From assembly GCF_006546775.1 (NCBI RefSeq), contig NZ_VICE01000012.1, positions 1 to 48,574 on the forward strand: DNA of 48,574 bases, given 5' to 3'. Origin of the DNA: Marilutibacter aestuarii (GTDB lineage: Bacteria > Pseudomonadota > Gammaproteobacteria > Xanthomonadales > Xanthomonadaceae). The translations under genes were made by a program, and so were the position numbers. A model generated the notes under the pieces. That model made no database searches. It was not told the DNA's origin and was given only the letters and a program-made list of their open reading frames with translations. Below, piece by piece: positions 37,294 through 45,574 of the stretch. Each line of letters starts with the position of its first letter. The stretch's first letter is position 1.

Positions 37294-37761
37294 TCAGTCC
37301 TTGCGGAGCTTTTCGTCGCCCATCAGCGCCCTGAGGATCCGCTCCTCGTCGGCATGACGGGCCAGGCCGCCCACCACGTGCGCCACTTCCGGCGCGGTGA
37401 TGATGCCGCCCATGGCGACCTCGCCGAGGGTGCCGAATGCGCTCTGGAAAGCGGCCATGCCCTCCTTGAGGATCGCTTGGCGGCTTTGCGCCGCGCAGCG
37501 CTGGGCGATGAGGTCCTCGAACACCGCGGCGGCCTCGCGCGTCAGCCGCTCGCCGTGGACATCGTCGATGTCGACCAGGTCGGCCACGCCGGGGTGGCGC
37601 GACATGGCGTAGAAGATCCAGCGGACCAGCGCCTGCTTGTCGGCTTCGGTGGACGAGGCCACCAGGCACTCGCCCAGGCGTTGCTGGTAGTCGCCCGCCT
37701 GGACGTTCGCGGCGGCGACCAGGCCCAGCAGGCCCGCCGCCAGCGTGCATTTGATTCCCAT
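37294..37761 (-). CDS. Secreted alpha-helical protein, function unknown
   Basis: A 155-residue protein with signal peptide ending NVQA, then a helical body with Cys32 and Cys89 that may pair in the periplasm: RLGECLVASSTEADKQALVR, FYAMSRHPGVADLV and FEDLIAQRCAAQSRQ. C-terminus is charged (ALMGDEKLRKD). No enzyme motif; conserved-looking but no family named. A GGAGAGGGG ribosome-binding site supports ATG 37761. Converges on the YkgJ-like gene with 15 bases between them. Confidence 0.72.
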   Translation of the reverse strand: MGIKCTLAAGLLGLVAAANVQAGDYQQRLGECLVASSTEADKQALVRWIFYAMSRHPGVADLVDIDDVHGERLTREAAAVFEDLIAQRCAAQSRQAILKEGMAAFQSAFGTLGEVAMGGIITAPEVAHVVGGLARHADEERILRALMGDEKLRKD

Positions 37762-37847
37762 CCCCTCTCCCCTTCTTCCATTCCCTGCGTCGGCGGCTGC
37801 CCGGGGCAGCCGCTCGGCATGGTCGCACATCGGGGGAGGCGTGGCCC

Positions 37848-38582
37848 TCAGTCGTCGTTCGCGGCGGCGCCGCAGCACTTCTTGTATTTCCTGCCGCTGC
37901 CGCAGGGACAGGGTGCATTGCGCTCGGGCACGTCCGCGCGCCGCAGCGGCTCGCGCGGCGTGAGGGCCTCGATCCGGTGGTGATGCAGGTCGGCCAGCAT
38001 GTCGGGGAGCCCGGCGATCACCTCCAGGCGCTCGCGGTAGCTCACCGGCGTGCCCGGCGCCGTCGGGTCGTCGCCAACCACTTCGCCACTGGCGAGCCGG
38101 TCGAAGAGCACGAAGATCTCGTCGATCCAGTCGTTCTCGTCGAGCCAGCGCTCCCACGCGGCCTCGCGCAGCTCGACGCCGCGGAAGAAGCCCAGCGCCC
38201 AGTCGCAGCCGACGTCGAGTTCGTCGTCCTCGATGTCCTCGGGCAGGCCTTCCTCGGGATCCTCGGGCAGCCACAGCAGCGGCGCCAGGTGGTCGGGCAG
38301 GTCGTCGCCGCCGTGGCGCACGCGGGCGGCGGCCATGTTGCGGTGGCCCAGCAACAACGACTCCACCGCCTCGCGCTCGGCCTCGTCGGCCCAACGCGGC
38401 GGCGTGCCCCACACCGCGGGCATCCATTCGCTGGCGGGCACGTCCTCCGGCCCCACGGCCAGGGCCGAGAGGTAGCCGTCGAGGGCTTCGAGGTTGAAAC
38501 CCTTGAACGGCACGGCGCGCTGCTCGAGCAGTTCGGCCAGCTGTTCGATCCGGGCATCGTCGAGATAGGCGGGAGCGGTCAT
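37848..38582 (-). CDS. YecA/UPF0149 protein with C-terminal SEC-C zinc motif
   Basis: Encodes 244 residues. The N-terminal UPF0149 domain has the typical [20 protein letters not shown] and acidic linkers ([12 protein letters not shown]); residues 225-237 form [13 protein letters not shown], a SEC-C zinc site also found in SecA. YecA-type proteins bind SecA or ribosomes in E. coli; a similar role is an inference. Start at 38582 (MTAPAYLDD); the longer upstream form lacks support. Divergent from the YchJ gene, which carries the same kind of motif. Confidence 0.87.
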   Translation of the reverse strand: MTAPAYLDDARIEQLAELLEQRAVPFKGFNLEALDGYLSALAVGPEDVPASEWMPAVWGTPPRWADEAEREAVESLLLGHRNMAAARVRHGGDDLPDHLAPLLWLPEDPEEGLPEDIEDDELDVGCDWALGFFRGVELREAAWERWLDENDWIDEIFVLFDRLASGEVVGDDPTAPGTPVSYRERLEVIAGLPDMLADLHHHRIEALTPREPLRRADVPERNAPCPCGSGRKYKKCCGAAANDD

Positions 38583-38650
38583 GGTGGGGGCACGCGGAGT
38601 CGGGACGCGCATGGTAGCCCGTCGGGCCGCAACGCGCCGACAATACGCGC

Positions 38651-39034
38651 ATGCCCACGCCCTGTCCCTGCGATCCTCTCCGCGACTTCACCACGTGCTG
38701 CGGCCCGCTGCTGGCGGGCGAGCGCAGCGCCCCGGATGCCGAGGCGCTGATGCGTTCGCGCTACACCGCCTACGTGCGCGGCGACGCGGCCTACCTGCTC
38801 GCCACTTGGCATCCCGATACCCGCCCCACGACGCTGGAATTCGACCCCGGCGTGCGCTGGCTTGGCCTGGACGTGAAGCGGCATGCACCGGGCGACGGCA
38901 CCACGGCGGTCGTCGAGTTCGTGGCGCGCTACCGCGTGGGTGGCGAGCGCGCGGTGCGGCTGCACGAGATCAGCCGCTTCCAGTGCATGGATGGCGACTG
39001 GCTGTACGTCGACGGCCGGTTTCCGTCCGGCTGA
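38651..39034 (+). CDS. YchJ/UPF0225-family SEC-C protein
   Basis: A 127-residue protein starting [21 protein letters not shown], the SEC-C-type zinc motif, then [24 protein letters not shown] and a NTF2-like body ending in [20 protein letters not shown], the standard YchJ layout. Function unknown; the SEC-C module suggests a link with protein translocation or protein quality control. A CAATAC lies just before the ATG, another possible leaderless start. Confidence 0.87.
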   Translation: MPTPCPCDPLRDFTTCCGPLLAGERSAPDAEALMRSRYTAYVRGDAAYLLATWHPDTRPTTLEFDPGVRWLGLDVKRHAPGDGTTAVVEFVARYRVGGERAVRLHEISRFQCMDGDWLYVDGRFPSG

Positions 39035-39132
39035 GCGCGACACGGGCGGCGCTGGACGCCACGGGCCGTGCGCGCCACCATGGATCCGTCGCGACCCGAG
39101 CCGCGGCATCCATGGCTCGAGGGGGAAACGCC

Positions 39133-39606
39133 ATGCCTGTCCGCAGCTTTGCCATCGCCGCCCTGGGCCTGTTGCTGGCCGGCCCATGCCTGGCCGCCGA
39201 GCCGGCCTTCGAGGATTTCCCGGCCGCCACGTACGCCACCGGCAGCCTGCAGCGGGTCGTGCCGCCGGCCGCCGAACACAGTCCCTTCCTCGACCGCGCC
39301 GTGGGGCGGCCTGCCGACTTCGCCGGCCGTTACGTGCTGGCGATCAATGGCTGCGGCACGGCCTGCCAGCAAGTCGCGGCGATCGACGTGGAGACCGGCG
39401 CAACCTACCTGCCCGCCGACGGCGTGGCGCGCAACGGCGCCTGCTACCGGCTCGACAGCCGCCTGCTGGTGCTCGACCCGATCGCGCCGGACGTGGCCGA
39501 CAAGCCCCCGGGGTTCACGACCCGCTTCTACGAGATGACCGACGCCGGCTTCGTCCTGGTCGGCCAGTCCGCATCGGGCACGTCGCTGGACTGCGACGAC
39601 GCCTGA
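39133..39606 (+). CDS. Secreted small protein with four cysteines
   Basis: Encodes 157 residues: signal peptide MPVRSFAIAALGLLLAGPCLA, then RYVLAINGCGTACQQVAAIDVETG, NGACYRLDSRLLVLDP and a C-terminal SASGTSLDCDDA. The four mature cysteines suggest two disulfides. The GCGTxC pattern and LLVLDP resemble a family of uncharacterised periplasmic proteins. Precedes a terminator-like hairpin and the second repeat-rich spacer. Confidence 0.78.
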   Translation: MPVRSFAIAALGLLLAGPCLAAEPAFEDFPAATYATGSLQRVVPPAAEHSPFLDRAVGRPADFAGRYVLAINGCGTACQQVAAIDVETGATYLPADGVARNGACYRLDSRLLVLDPIAPDVADKPPGFTTRFYEMTDAGFVLVGQSASGTSLDCDDA

Positions 39607-39648
39607 GGCCCGCCGTCCCGGCGCTGGAGACTCCCGGCACGCAAACGG

Positions 39649-39681
39649 AAAAAAAGGGGCTTCTCCCAACCGAGGGGAGAA
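39649..39681 (-). terminator. Hairpin with T-run on the minus strand
   Basis: TTCTCCC and GGGAGAA form a 7-bp stem with a 7-base loop; on the minus strand the stem is followed by GCCCC and seven T residues. No gene on the minus strand lies directly upstream (the nearest already ends at its own terminator at 40187), so it may end an untranslated RNA, or be chance. Confidence 0.5.
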
Positions 39682-39710
39682 TGGCGCACGGCCGACCCGG
39701 GCCGCGAGCC

Positions 39711-39746
39711 ACGGTGGGTTTCGCCTTCGGCTCTACCCACCCTACG
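39711..39746. repeat. Single REP element
   Basis: ACGGTGGGTTTCGCCTTCGG then CTCTACCCACCCTACG: the reverse complement of the first half of the 33010 array unit. Confidence 0.75.
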
Positions 39747-39749
39747 AGG

Positions 39750-39791
39750 CTGTTGCTGTTGCTGTTGCTGTTGACCTTGACCTTGACCTTC
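39750..39791. repeat. Hexanucleotide microsatellite
   Basis: Four perfect CTGTTG hexamers (39750-39773) pass into three ACCTTG-type hexamers (last one ACCTTC). It directly follows the REP at 39711. Confidence 0.85.
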
Positions 39792-40028
39792 GCGACTTTG
39801 AGGCCGCCGAGCACCGCAGGCCGTGGCGGCCGGAGAGGCGCCCTTGTTTGAGCGAAGCGAGTTTGGGCGCCGTGCCGCCACGGCCGAGAAGCACAGGGGA
39901 CCGGTTCGGCGAAGCCGGACCGGCGGCCGATGGCACCCGCGGTTTTGGTTCCTTTTGACAAGACAAGAGGGACTCGCACGCGCAGCGGGCGAAAGCCTTT
40001 GACTTGTACTTGGCTACAGATCCAGCAC

Positions 40029-40121
40029 CGTAGGATGGGTAGCGCGAAGCAAAACCCATCATTCAACATCCATGCGAACACGCCACGGTGGGTTTCGCCT
40101 TCGGCTCGGACCCACCCTACG
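40029..40121. repeat. REP doublet in inverted order
   Basis: CGTAGGATGGGTAGCGCGAA with AGCAAAACCCATC, a 25-base spacer, then ACGGTGGGTTTCGCCTTCGG and GGACCCACCCTACG. Two inverted REPs as in the 33-kb array, but with the two halves exchanged. A partial third copy follows at 40139-40150. Confidence 0.78.
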
Positions 40122-40186
40122 ACGACGCTGCAGCCGAACCCCACCCTACGTCCTCGTGATTCGGGGCGACCGCGGAGACGCGGACG

Positions 40187-40215
40187 AAAAAAAAAGGCGC
40201 GACTTCCGTCGCGCC
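40187..40215 (-). terminator. Rho-independent terminator of the LysM/lipoprotein genes
   Basis: GGCGCGAC-TTCC-GTCGCGCC is a perfect 8-bp stem with a 4-base loop; on the minus strand it is followed directly by nine T residues. It sits about 135 bases beyond the stop of the minus-strand lipoprotein gene. Confidence 0.92.
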
Positions 40216-40350
40216 GGGGCTTGCCCACCCAAAGGGTGGAGAGAGTCGATCCGGAGCGGGCGCGACAGGCATCCAGGGAGAGAAGTGGATGCCTGCCGCG
40301 CGAGCTTCCGTCAACGCATGACGCGAGCCGCCTTGCAGGCCGGCGCGGGT

Positions 40351-40848
40351 TTACTTGACTTCGAAATCGCGGCTCTGGACGACATTGCCGTCGAGCATCA
40401 CGTCCAGCTTGTAGCTGCCTGCCGGCCAGCCGTCGGGCTTGCTGATCTGGAAGGCGGTCACGCCCTTGCCGCTGAGGTTGACGTCCTGGGTCTCTTCGTG
40501 GACCACCGTGTCGCCACCGAAGGTCCACTTCACGCCCAGCTTGGCCGGCACGGTGGCCGCCGGATCGGTGGTCATCGTCGACACCGAGGCGTGGATCGTG
40601 TCCGCGGGTGCGAACGCCGTCGCAGGCGTGGCGACGCGCATGTCCGGGCCAACCGCGGTACCCAGCTCCACGCCGGTGACCTCCGCGCTGGCCGCCATCG
40701 GCGCGGCCTCGGTGGACGGCTCGAGCGTCGGCGGTGGCGGGGCCGTGGTGGCCTCGGGCGCCGCCGGCTCGTCCTTCTTGCAACCGGCCACGGCCAGGGT
40801 GGCGACCAGGGCAGCGGCGACGGCGTACGTCGTGCGGTTACGGATCAT
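40351..40848 (-). CDS. Lipoprotein with Pro/Ala linker and beta-sandwich-like domain
   Basis: A 165-residue lipoprotein (lipobox VAGC, Cys23; next residues KKDEP) with a Pro/Thr/Ala-rich tether to about residue 55, then a beta-rich domain: LGVKWTFGGDTVVHEETQDV, FQISKPDGWPAGSYKLDVML and DGNVVQSRDFEVK, a pattern like an immunoglobulin-type module. No enzyme motif. It follows the LysM gene by 76 bases and is closed by the terminator at 40187, so the two probably form one transcription unit. Confidence 0.8.
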   Translation of the reverse strand: MIRNRTTYAVAAALVATLAVAGCKKDEPAAPEATTAPPPPTLEPSTEAAPMAASAEVTGVELGTAVGPDMRVATPATAFAPADTIHASVSTMTTDPAATVPAKLGVKWTFGGDTVVHEETQDVNLSGKGVTAFQISKPDGWPAGSYKLDVMLDGNVVQSRDFEVK

Positions 40849-40924
40849 GCAGTTCTCCTTGAATCTTGCGTGGTTCGAAATGGAATGGGGGCGGCGCGCA
40901 CGCGCCAATGCGAACGTGCCGTTG

Positions 40925-41245
40925 TCAGCTGGCGTCGTCCGGGAGCGCCGGGATGCGCAGCACCTGTCCCGGGTGGATGCGATCGGGATCGTCGAGCTGG
41001 TCGCGATTGGCCTCGAAGATCGCGTGCCAACGGCTGGCCTTGCCATAGAACCGCTGGGCGATAGCGGACAGCGTGTCGCCCTTCTCGACGGTATACGCCT
41101 GCTCGACCGGATCGGGCTCGATGATTTCCTCGGTGGACTGCACCGAGGACTGCACGTTGCTGAAATCCGGCTTTTCGACGATCTCCTCCGTGCTCTTCAC
41201 CGAGCTCTGCACATTGGAGAAATCAGGCTTCTTGTCGGTGCTCAT
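40925..41245 (-). CDS. LysM protein with an internal 19-residue tandem duplication
   Basis: Encodes 106 residues without signal peptide. Residues 6-24 (KPDFSNVQSSVKSTEEIVE) and 25-43 (KPDFSNVQSSVQSTEEIIE) are near-identical tandem units. A single LysM domain follows: YTVEKGDTLSAIAQRFYG to RIHPGQVLRIP. LysM modules bind peptidoglycan N-acetylglucosamine; absence of an export signal recalls the YgaU-type cytosolic/periplasmic LysM proteins. The start at 41245 opens directly into the first unit; an upstream in-frame codon at 41296 is not supported. Confidence 0.85.
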   Translation of the reverse strand: MSTDKKPDFSNVQSSVKSTEEIVEKPDFSNVQSSVQSTEEIIEPDPVEQAYTVEKGDTLSAIAQRFYGKASRWHAIFEANRDQLDDPDRIHPGQVLRIPALPDDAS

Positions 41246-41364
41246 CCAGGGCCATCCTCGGCGATCGGGTTCGTGGGACCCAAGGTCGCATGGCACCTGT
41301 TAAGGAAATATCGCGCCGGTGTAAAAGCCCGCGCGAAACCCGGCGAGAACCTGAACGCAGCGCG

Positions 41365-42189
41365 CTACTGGCGTGTGTCGCGCGTCGCAGTCGGGCGTTC
41401 GCGCCCCGGCGTGGCACGCCAGGGATTGATGTCCAGCCCGCCGCGCCGGGTGTAGCGCGCTTCGACCGAGAGGCTCGCCGGACGGGTCCGCGCCAGCAGG
41501 TCGGCGAAGATGCGCTCCACGCACTGCTCGTGGAATTCGGCGTGGTCGCGGAAGGACACCAGGTAGCGCAAGAGCGCGGCACGGTCCAGGCGCGGTCCGC
41601 GGTAGGCGATGACGACGGTCGCCCAGTCGGGTTGGCCGGTGACCGGGCAGTTGGACTTGAGCAGGCCACTGCGCAGGGTCTCGGCCACCTCGTGCCCGGC
41701 ATCGGCGCGCAGCAGGCCGGCCTCCGGCGGGCCGTAGGCATCGACCTCGACCTCGATCGCGTCGATGTCCTCGCCCTCGCCATCGGCCACCAGCGGCGGC
41801 AGCCCGAAGGCCACCGCGACCGGTGCCCCGGCCGTCGCGGAAAGGTCGCTGGCGATGCGTTCGCGCACCGACTCGGCGTCGTCGAACGCGGTCGCGTTGA
41901 AGGAGTTGAGGTAGAGCTTGAGCGACTTCGATTCGACCAGGCAGGGCGAGTCGGCCGGAACCTCGAATGTCGCCGTGGCCATGCAGGGCTTGCCGCGCGG
42001 GTCCAGCCAGCTCAGTTCGTAGGCATGCCAGCGGTCGACGCCGACGAAGGGCAGGGCATCGCCATCCAGGCCGATCGCGCGGCGACCGGTTGCGCGGGCG
42101 ATGGGAAACAGCAGGCCCGCGTCGTAATGGCGCGGGTAGTCGACGTGGCGGCCGAGCGGCAGGGACGGCGGGTTCGAAACAGGGTCCAT
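41365..42189 (-). CDS. queF: NADPH-dependent 7-cyano-7-deazaguanine reductase (type II QueF)
   Basis: A 274-residue two-domain QueF of the long (YqcD/E. coli) type. Catalytic Cys181 and Asp188 lie in [13 protein letters not shown]; the N-terminal half has the NADPH-site motif [29 protein letters not shown] and [11 protein letters not shown] are also conserved. It reduces preQ0 to preQ1 in queuosine tRNA modification. The Thr/Arg-rich C-terminal tail after INPWRA is not conserved. Monocistronic by spacing; the divergent or neighbouring genes are unrelated. Confidence 0.95.
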   Translation of the reverse strand: MDPVSNPPSLPLGRHVDYPRHYDAGLLFPIARATGRRAIGLDGDALPFVGVDRWHAYELSWLDPRGKPCMATATFEVPADSPCLVESKSLKLYLNSFNATAFDDAESVRERIASDLSATAGAPVAVAFGLPPLVADGEGEDIDAIEVEVDAYGPPEAGLLRADAGHEVAETLRSGLLKSNCPVTGQPDWATVVIAYRGPRLDRAALLRYLVSFRDHAEFHEQCVERIFADLLARTRPASLSVEARYTRRGGLDINPWRATPGRERPTATRDTRQ

Positions 42190-42238
42190 GCGCCCATTCT
42201 AGCGGGCCCGGGGCGCCACGCCGGGCCCGCGCGGGGGT

Positions 42239-43570
42239 TCAGCCGCGGGGCGGATCGTTGAGGTAGTCCAGGGCGACCTGGAGCATCGCGCGCACGCCGA
42301 TGTCCAGCGCCGACTCGTCGAGGTAGAACTCCGGCGAATGGTTGCTGGGCGCGGTGCGCGGATCGCGTCCCTCCGGCGTGGCGCCGACGAAGAAGAACAC
42401 GCCCGGCACCTGCTGGGCATAGAAGGAGAAATCCTCCGCGCCCATGGTCAGGCCCGGGTCGACCACGTTGTCGGCGCCGACGACCTTTTCCAGGCTGGGC
42501 AGCATGCGCGCGGTCAGCGCGGGGTCGTTGACCGTCACCGGGTTGCCCTTGGTGTCGGGCACCTGCGCCACCGCGGTGGCGCCATGCGCCTGGGCGACCT
42601 TCTCGGCGATGGTCGTGAGTTCGCTGAAGACCGCCTGGCGCATGCCCTCGTCGAAGGTGCGGATGGTGCCGATCATCTCGACCTGGTCGGGGATGATGTT
42701 GTAGCGGATGCCGCCGTGGATGGCCCCGAAACTGACCACCACCGGCTGCTTGGCGATGTTCTGGCGGCGGCTGACGATGGTCTGCGCGCTGCCGATGATG
42801 TCGGCCGCGGCCACCACCGGGTCGATGCCGCCCCAGGGCGCCGAGCCGTGCGTCTGGCGCCCCTTCACGACGATGTTGAAGCGGTCGGAGGCCGCCATCG
42901 TCGGTCCGGCGTGGACGCCGATCTGGCCGGCATTGAGCGTGCTGAAGACGTGCATGCCGAACACGGCGTCGGGCTTGAAATCCTTGAAGATCCCCTGCGC
43001 CAGCATTTCCTCGGCGCCGCCTTCCTCGCCGTCGGGCGGCCCCTCCTCCGCCGGCTGGAAGATGAACATCACCTCGCCCGGCAGATCGTCCTGCATCGCC
43101 ACCAGGGCCTCGGCGACGCCCATCAGCACGCTGGTGTGGGCGTCGTGGCCGCAGGCGTGCATCACGCCGGTCTCCTGGCCGTTGAAGGTGGTGGTGACCT
43201 TGGAGGCGAACGGCACGTCGGCGCGCTCGGTGACCGGCAGCGCGTCCATGTCCGCGCGCAGCGCGATGCGCGGCCCGGGCTTGCCGCCCTTCAGGACCGC
43301 GGTGACGCCGGTGGTCGCGATGCCGGTGCGGGGCTCCAGGCCCAGCGCGCGCAGGTGGTCGGCGACCAGGGCCGAAGTGCGGGTTTCGCGGTTGCCAAGT
43401 TCGGGATGGGCGTGGATGTCGCGGCGCCACGCGACGACCTTGGCGTCGACCGCCTTCGCGGCGGCGGTGACCTCCGGGCGTTCGCCCGCGGACTGTGCCC
43501 GCGCCGGCGCCGCCACGGCGAGGGCAAGGGCGACGGACAGGGCAAGCGGGATCACGGGGGTGGCGCGCAT
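42239..43570 (-). CDS. Secreted M20-family amidohydrolase
   Basis: Encodes 443 residues with a signal peptide (MRATPVIPLALSVALALAVAAPARA). Metal site: Cys140 and His142 in MHACGHDAHTS, Glu175/Glu176 in FQPAEEG, His207 in FGMHVF, plus a distal His in SNHSPEF, as in IAA-amino acid hydrolase/hippuricase-type peptidases. DIHAHPELGNRE at the start is typical. It would hydrolyse N-acyl amino acids or similar amides in the periplasm. Start at 43570 opens the signal peptide. Confidence 0.91.
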   Translation of the reverse strand: MRATPVIPLALSVALALAVAAPARAQSAGERPEVTAAAKAVDAKVVAWRRDIHAHPELGNRETRTSALVADHLRALGLEPRTGIATTGVTAVLKGGKPGPRIALRADMDALPVTERADVPFASKVTTTFNGQETGVMHACGHDAHTSVLMGVAEALVAMQDDLPGEVMFIFQPAEEGPPDGEEGGAEEMLAQGIFKDFKPDAVFGMHVFSTLNAGQIGVHAGPTMAASDRFNIVVKGRQTHGSAPWGGIDPVVAAADIIGSAQTIVSRRQNIAKQPVVVSFGAIHGGIRYNIIPDQVEMIGTIRTFDEGMRQAVFSELTTIAEKVAQAHGATAVAQVPDTKGNPVTVNDPALTARMLPSLEKVVGADNVVDPGLTMGAEDFSFYAQQVPGVFFFVGATPEGRDPRTAPSNHSPEFYLDESALDIGVRAMLQVALDYLNDPPRG

Positions 43571-43679
43571 GGCAGGCTCCGGTTCAGGACCCGTCGATCC
43601 TAGCGGGGATCCCCCCTCGCCGCATCCGACCATCCGCCAACCGGCCACCTCCGACGGCGCGGCCCGAGTCCCCCCTCGC

Positions 43680-44360
43680 TCACTCCGGCGGTTCGCTCGA
43701 AGCGGTTCTGGCATCGGCCGACGGCTGCGCCGGCCAGCGGTCCTCGTACAGGTGCAGGGCCTGCCGCGCCGCCCAGCCTTCGCTCTCGAGCATGGGCCGC
43801 GGATAGAAGGCCTCGACATGGCCCAGGCAGAGGATGGCCACCGGCCGCGCGCCCCCGGGCATGCCCAGCAGGCGCCGGACCTGGTCGACGTCGAACAGCG
43901 ACACCCAGCCCATGCCCAGGCCTTCGGCACGCGCGGCGAGCCAGAGGTTCTGGATCGCACAGGCGACCGAAGCGAGGTCCATCTCGGGCATCGTGCGGCG
44001 CCCGAACACATGCCGCTCGCGTCCGTCCATCAAGGCCATGACCAGCAACTCGCCGCAATCGCGCATGCCCTCGACCTTGAGCTTCATGAAATCCTCGCGT
44101 CGCTCGCCGAGCGCATCGGCGGTCGCCAGGCGCTCGCGCTCGACGATCCCGCGCAGGGCCTCGCGGGTGCGGGACGAGGTGACGCGGACCACGCGCCACG
44201 GTTGCATGTAGCCGACGCTGGGCGCGTGGTGGGCGGCGTCGAGCAGGCGTGCCAGCACGGCCGGATCGACGTTGCCGGGCACGAAGTGGCGCATGTCGCG
44301 GCGCTCGTGGATCGCCCGGTAGACGGCGGCGCGCTCGGCGGGATCGAAGGCGTGGCGCAT
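43680..44360 (-). CDS. bluB: BluB-type nitroreductase (5,6-dimethylbenzimidazole synthase)
   Basis: A 226-residue flavin-fold protein with RRDMRHF (residues 20-26), HHAPSVGYMQPWR (45-56) and GLGMGWVSLFD, the pattern of BluB, which cleaves FMNH2 with oxygen to make the lower ligand of cobalamin. No other cobalamin gene is visible nearby, so a stand-alone role in ligand supply is possible. A generic nitroreductase cannot be fully excluded. Start at 44360 (MRHAFDPAER) chosen over an upstream codon at 44423. Confidence 0.86.
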   Translation of the reverse strand: MRHAFDPAERAAVYRAIHERRDMRHFVPGNVDPAVLARLLDAAHHAPSVGYMQPWRVVRVTSSRTREALRGIVERERLATADALGERREDFMKLKVEGMRDCGELLVMALMDGRERHVFGRRTMPEMDLASVACAIQNLWLAARAEGLGMGWVSLFDVDQVRRLLGMPGGARPVAILCLGHVEAFYPRPMLESEGWAARQALHLYEDRWPAQPSADARTASSEPPE

Positions 44361-44458
44361 GGCGGGAATCGGACCTCGATGGCGGGGCGACATCGTACCG
44401 CCCGCGCATGGCAGGGCTGGCAACGCGACTGACGCCGCGCAGGCACGAAGTGCCGCGA

Positions 44459-45574
44459 TCAGCCCCGGTGCTCGAGCGCCAGGTAGTCCGCGCTCTGCAT
44501 CTCGATCAGGCGCGAACTGGTGCGCTCGAACGCGTGCGCGAGCTTGCGGCCGGTGTACAGCGAGACCGGGTCGGTGGCCGCGGTGCAGACCAGGTTGACG
44601 TGGCGGTCGTAGAGCTCGTCGATCAGGTGGACGAAGCGACGCGCCGGGTCGTCGTTGTCGCCGTCGAAGCGCGGGATGCCGCCGACCAGCACGGTGTGGT
44701 GCTCGGTGGCGATCTCGATGTAGTCACCGGCCGCGCGCGGTCCTTCGCACAGGGCGGCGAAATCGAACCAGGCGTGCCCCTCGGCGAGCCCGCGCACGGG
44801 GATTTCGCGGCCGTCGATCACCAGCCGCGCCTCGTCGTGCGGGCAGGCGGCGGTCAGGGTCCGCCAGCGTTCGGCCAGCCAGGCCTCCGACTCCGCGTCC
44901 AGTGGACTGCGATAGACCGGCGACTGGGTCAGTGCGCGCAGCCGATAGTCGGTGGCACTGTCCACGTACAGCACGTGGCAATGCGCCTGGATCAGCGCGA
45001 TCGCCGGCAGGAAGCGCTCGCGTTGCAGGCCATCCTTGAACAGCCCGGCCGGCTCGATGTTGGAGGTCGTGACCAGCGCCACCCCCTCGGCGAACAGGCG
45101 TTCGAGCAGGCGCCCGAGCAGCATCGCGTCGCCGATGTCGTTGACGAAGAACTCGTCCAGCACCAGCACGCGCAGGTCGTCGCGCCACTGCCGCGCGATC
45201 GTTCGCAACGGGTCGGACTCGCCTTTGTGCTCGCGCAGGCGGGCGTGGATCTCGCGCATGAACCGGTGGAAATGGGTGCGCCGCTTCTCGCGGATTGGCA
45301 GGCCGTCGTAGAACAGGTCGATCAGGAAGGTCTTGCCGCGGCCGACGCCACCCCACAGGTACAGCCCGGGCGGGGCTTCGACCGGCTTGCCGCGCAGGGC
45401 GTCGAACAGCCCCCGCCGCGGCGGGTCGACCAGCGCGCCGTGCAGGCGGTCGAGTTCGACCAGCACCCGGCGCTGGGCCGGATCGTCGTTCCAGTCGCCG
45501 CGGGCCACGCCCTCGGCGTATCGACGCGACGGCAGCCCCGCCGCCGTCGCGTCCGGCATCGTCGGTTCAGCCAT
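44459..45574 (-). CDS. zapE: ZapE/AFG1-family cell-division ATPase
   Basis: Encodes a 371-residue AAA-type ATPase. Walker A is GGVGRGKT (residues 75-82), Walker B VLVLDEFFVND, followed by TSNIEPAGLFKDGLQRERFLP, the typical AFG1-like stretch. ZapE interacts with the Z ring in E. coli and is needed for division under stress. The start may be 45574 or ATG 45559; at 45574 it overlaps the stop of the upstream hydrolase gene by 8 bases, indicating coupling. Confidence 0.92.
   Translation of the reverse strand: MAEPTMPDATAAGLPSRRYAEGVARGDWNDDPAQRRVLVELDRLHGALVDPPRRGLFDALRGKPVEAPPGLYLWGGVGRGKTFLIDLFYDGLPIREKRRTHFHRFMREIHARLREHKGESDPLRTIARQWRDDLRVLVLDEFFVNDIGDAMLLGRLLERLFAEGVALVTTSNIEPAGLFKDGLQRERFLPAIALIQAHCHVLYVDSATDYRLRALTQSPVYRSPLDAESEAWLAERWRTLTAACPHDEARLVIDGREIPVRGLAEGHAWFDFAALCEGPRAAGDYIEIATEHHTVLVGGIPRFDGDNDDPARRFVHLIDELYDRHVNLVCTAATDPVSLYTGRKLAHAFERTSSRLIEMQSADYLALEHRG

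Larger units (their letters stand above)
39607..40350. other. 744-base repeat-rich intergenic region
   Basis: No coding sequence is credible: open frames translate repeats (runs of Val-Lys or Asn-Ser). Contents in order: a hairpin/terminator reading on the minus strand, a REP (39711-39746), a hexanucleotide microsatellite (39750-39791), a 220-base segment with several inverted repeats such as GGTTCGGCGAAGCCGGACC, a REP doublet (40029-40121), another REP half with CCCCACCCTACG and a rho-independent terminator (40187-40215). Confidence 0.8.

Noticed and set aside
39515-40783. Long minus-strand open frame with Val-Lys and Asn-Ser runs
   Set aside because: It crosses REPs, the microsatellite and two terminators and shadows the lipoprotein gene; no coding support.
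43680-44360. Possible ordinary nitroreductase instead of BluB
   Set aside because: The HAPSVGYMQPW and RRDMRHF motifs favour BluB, so the generic call was not used as the main one.
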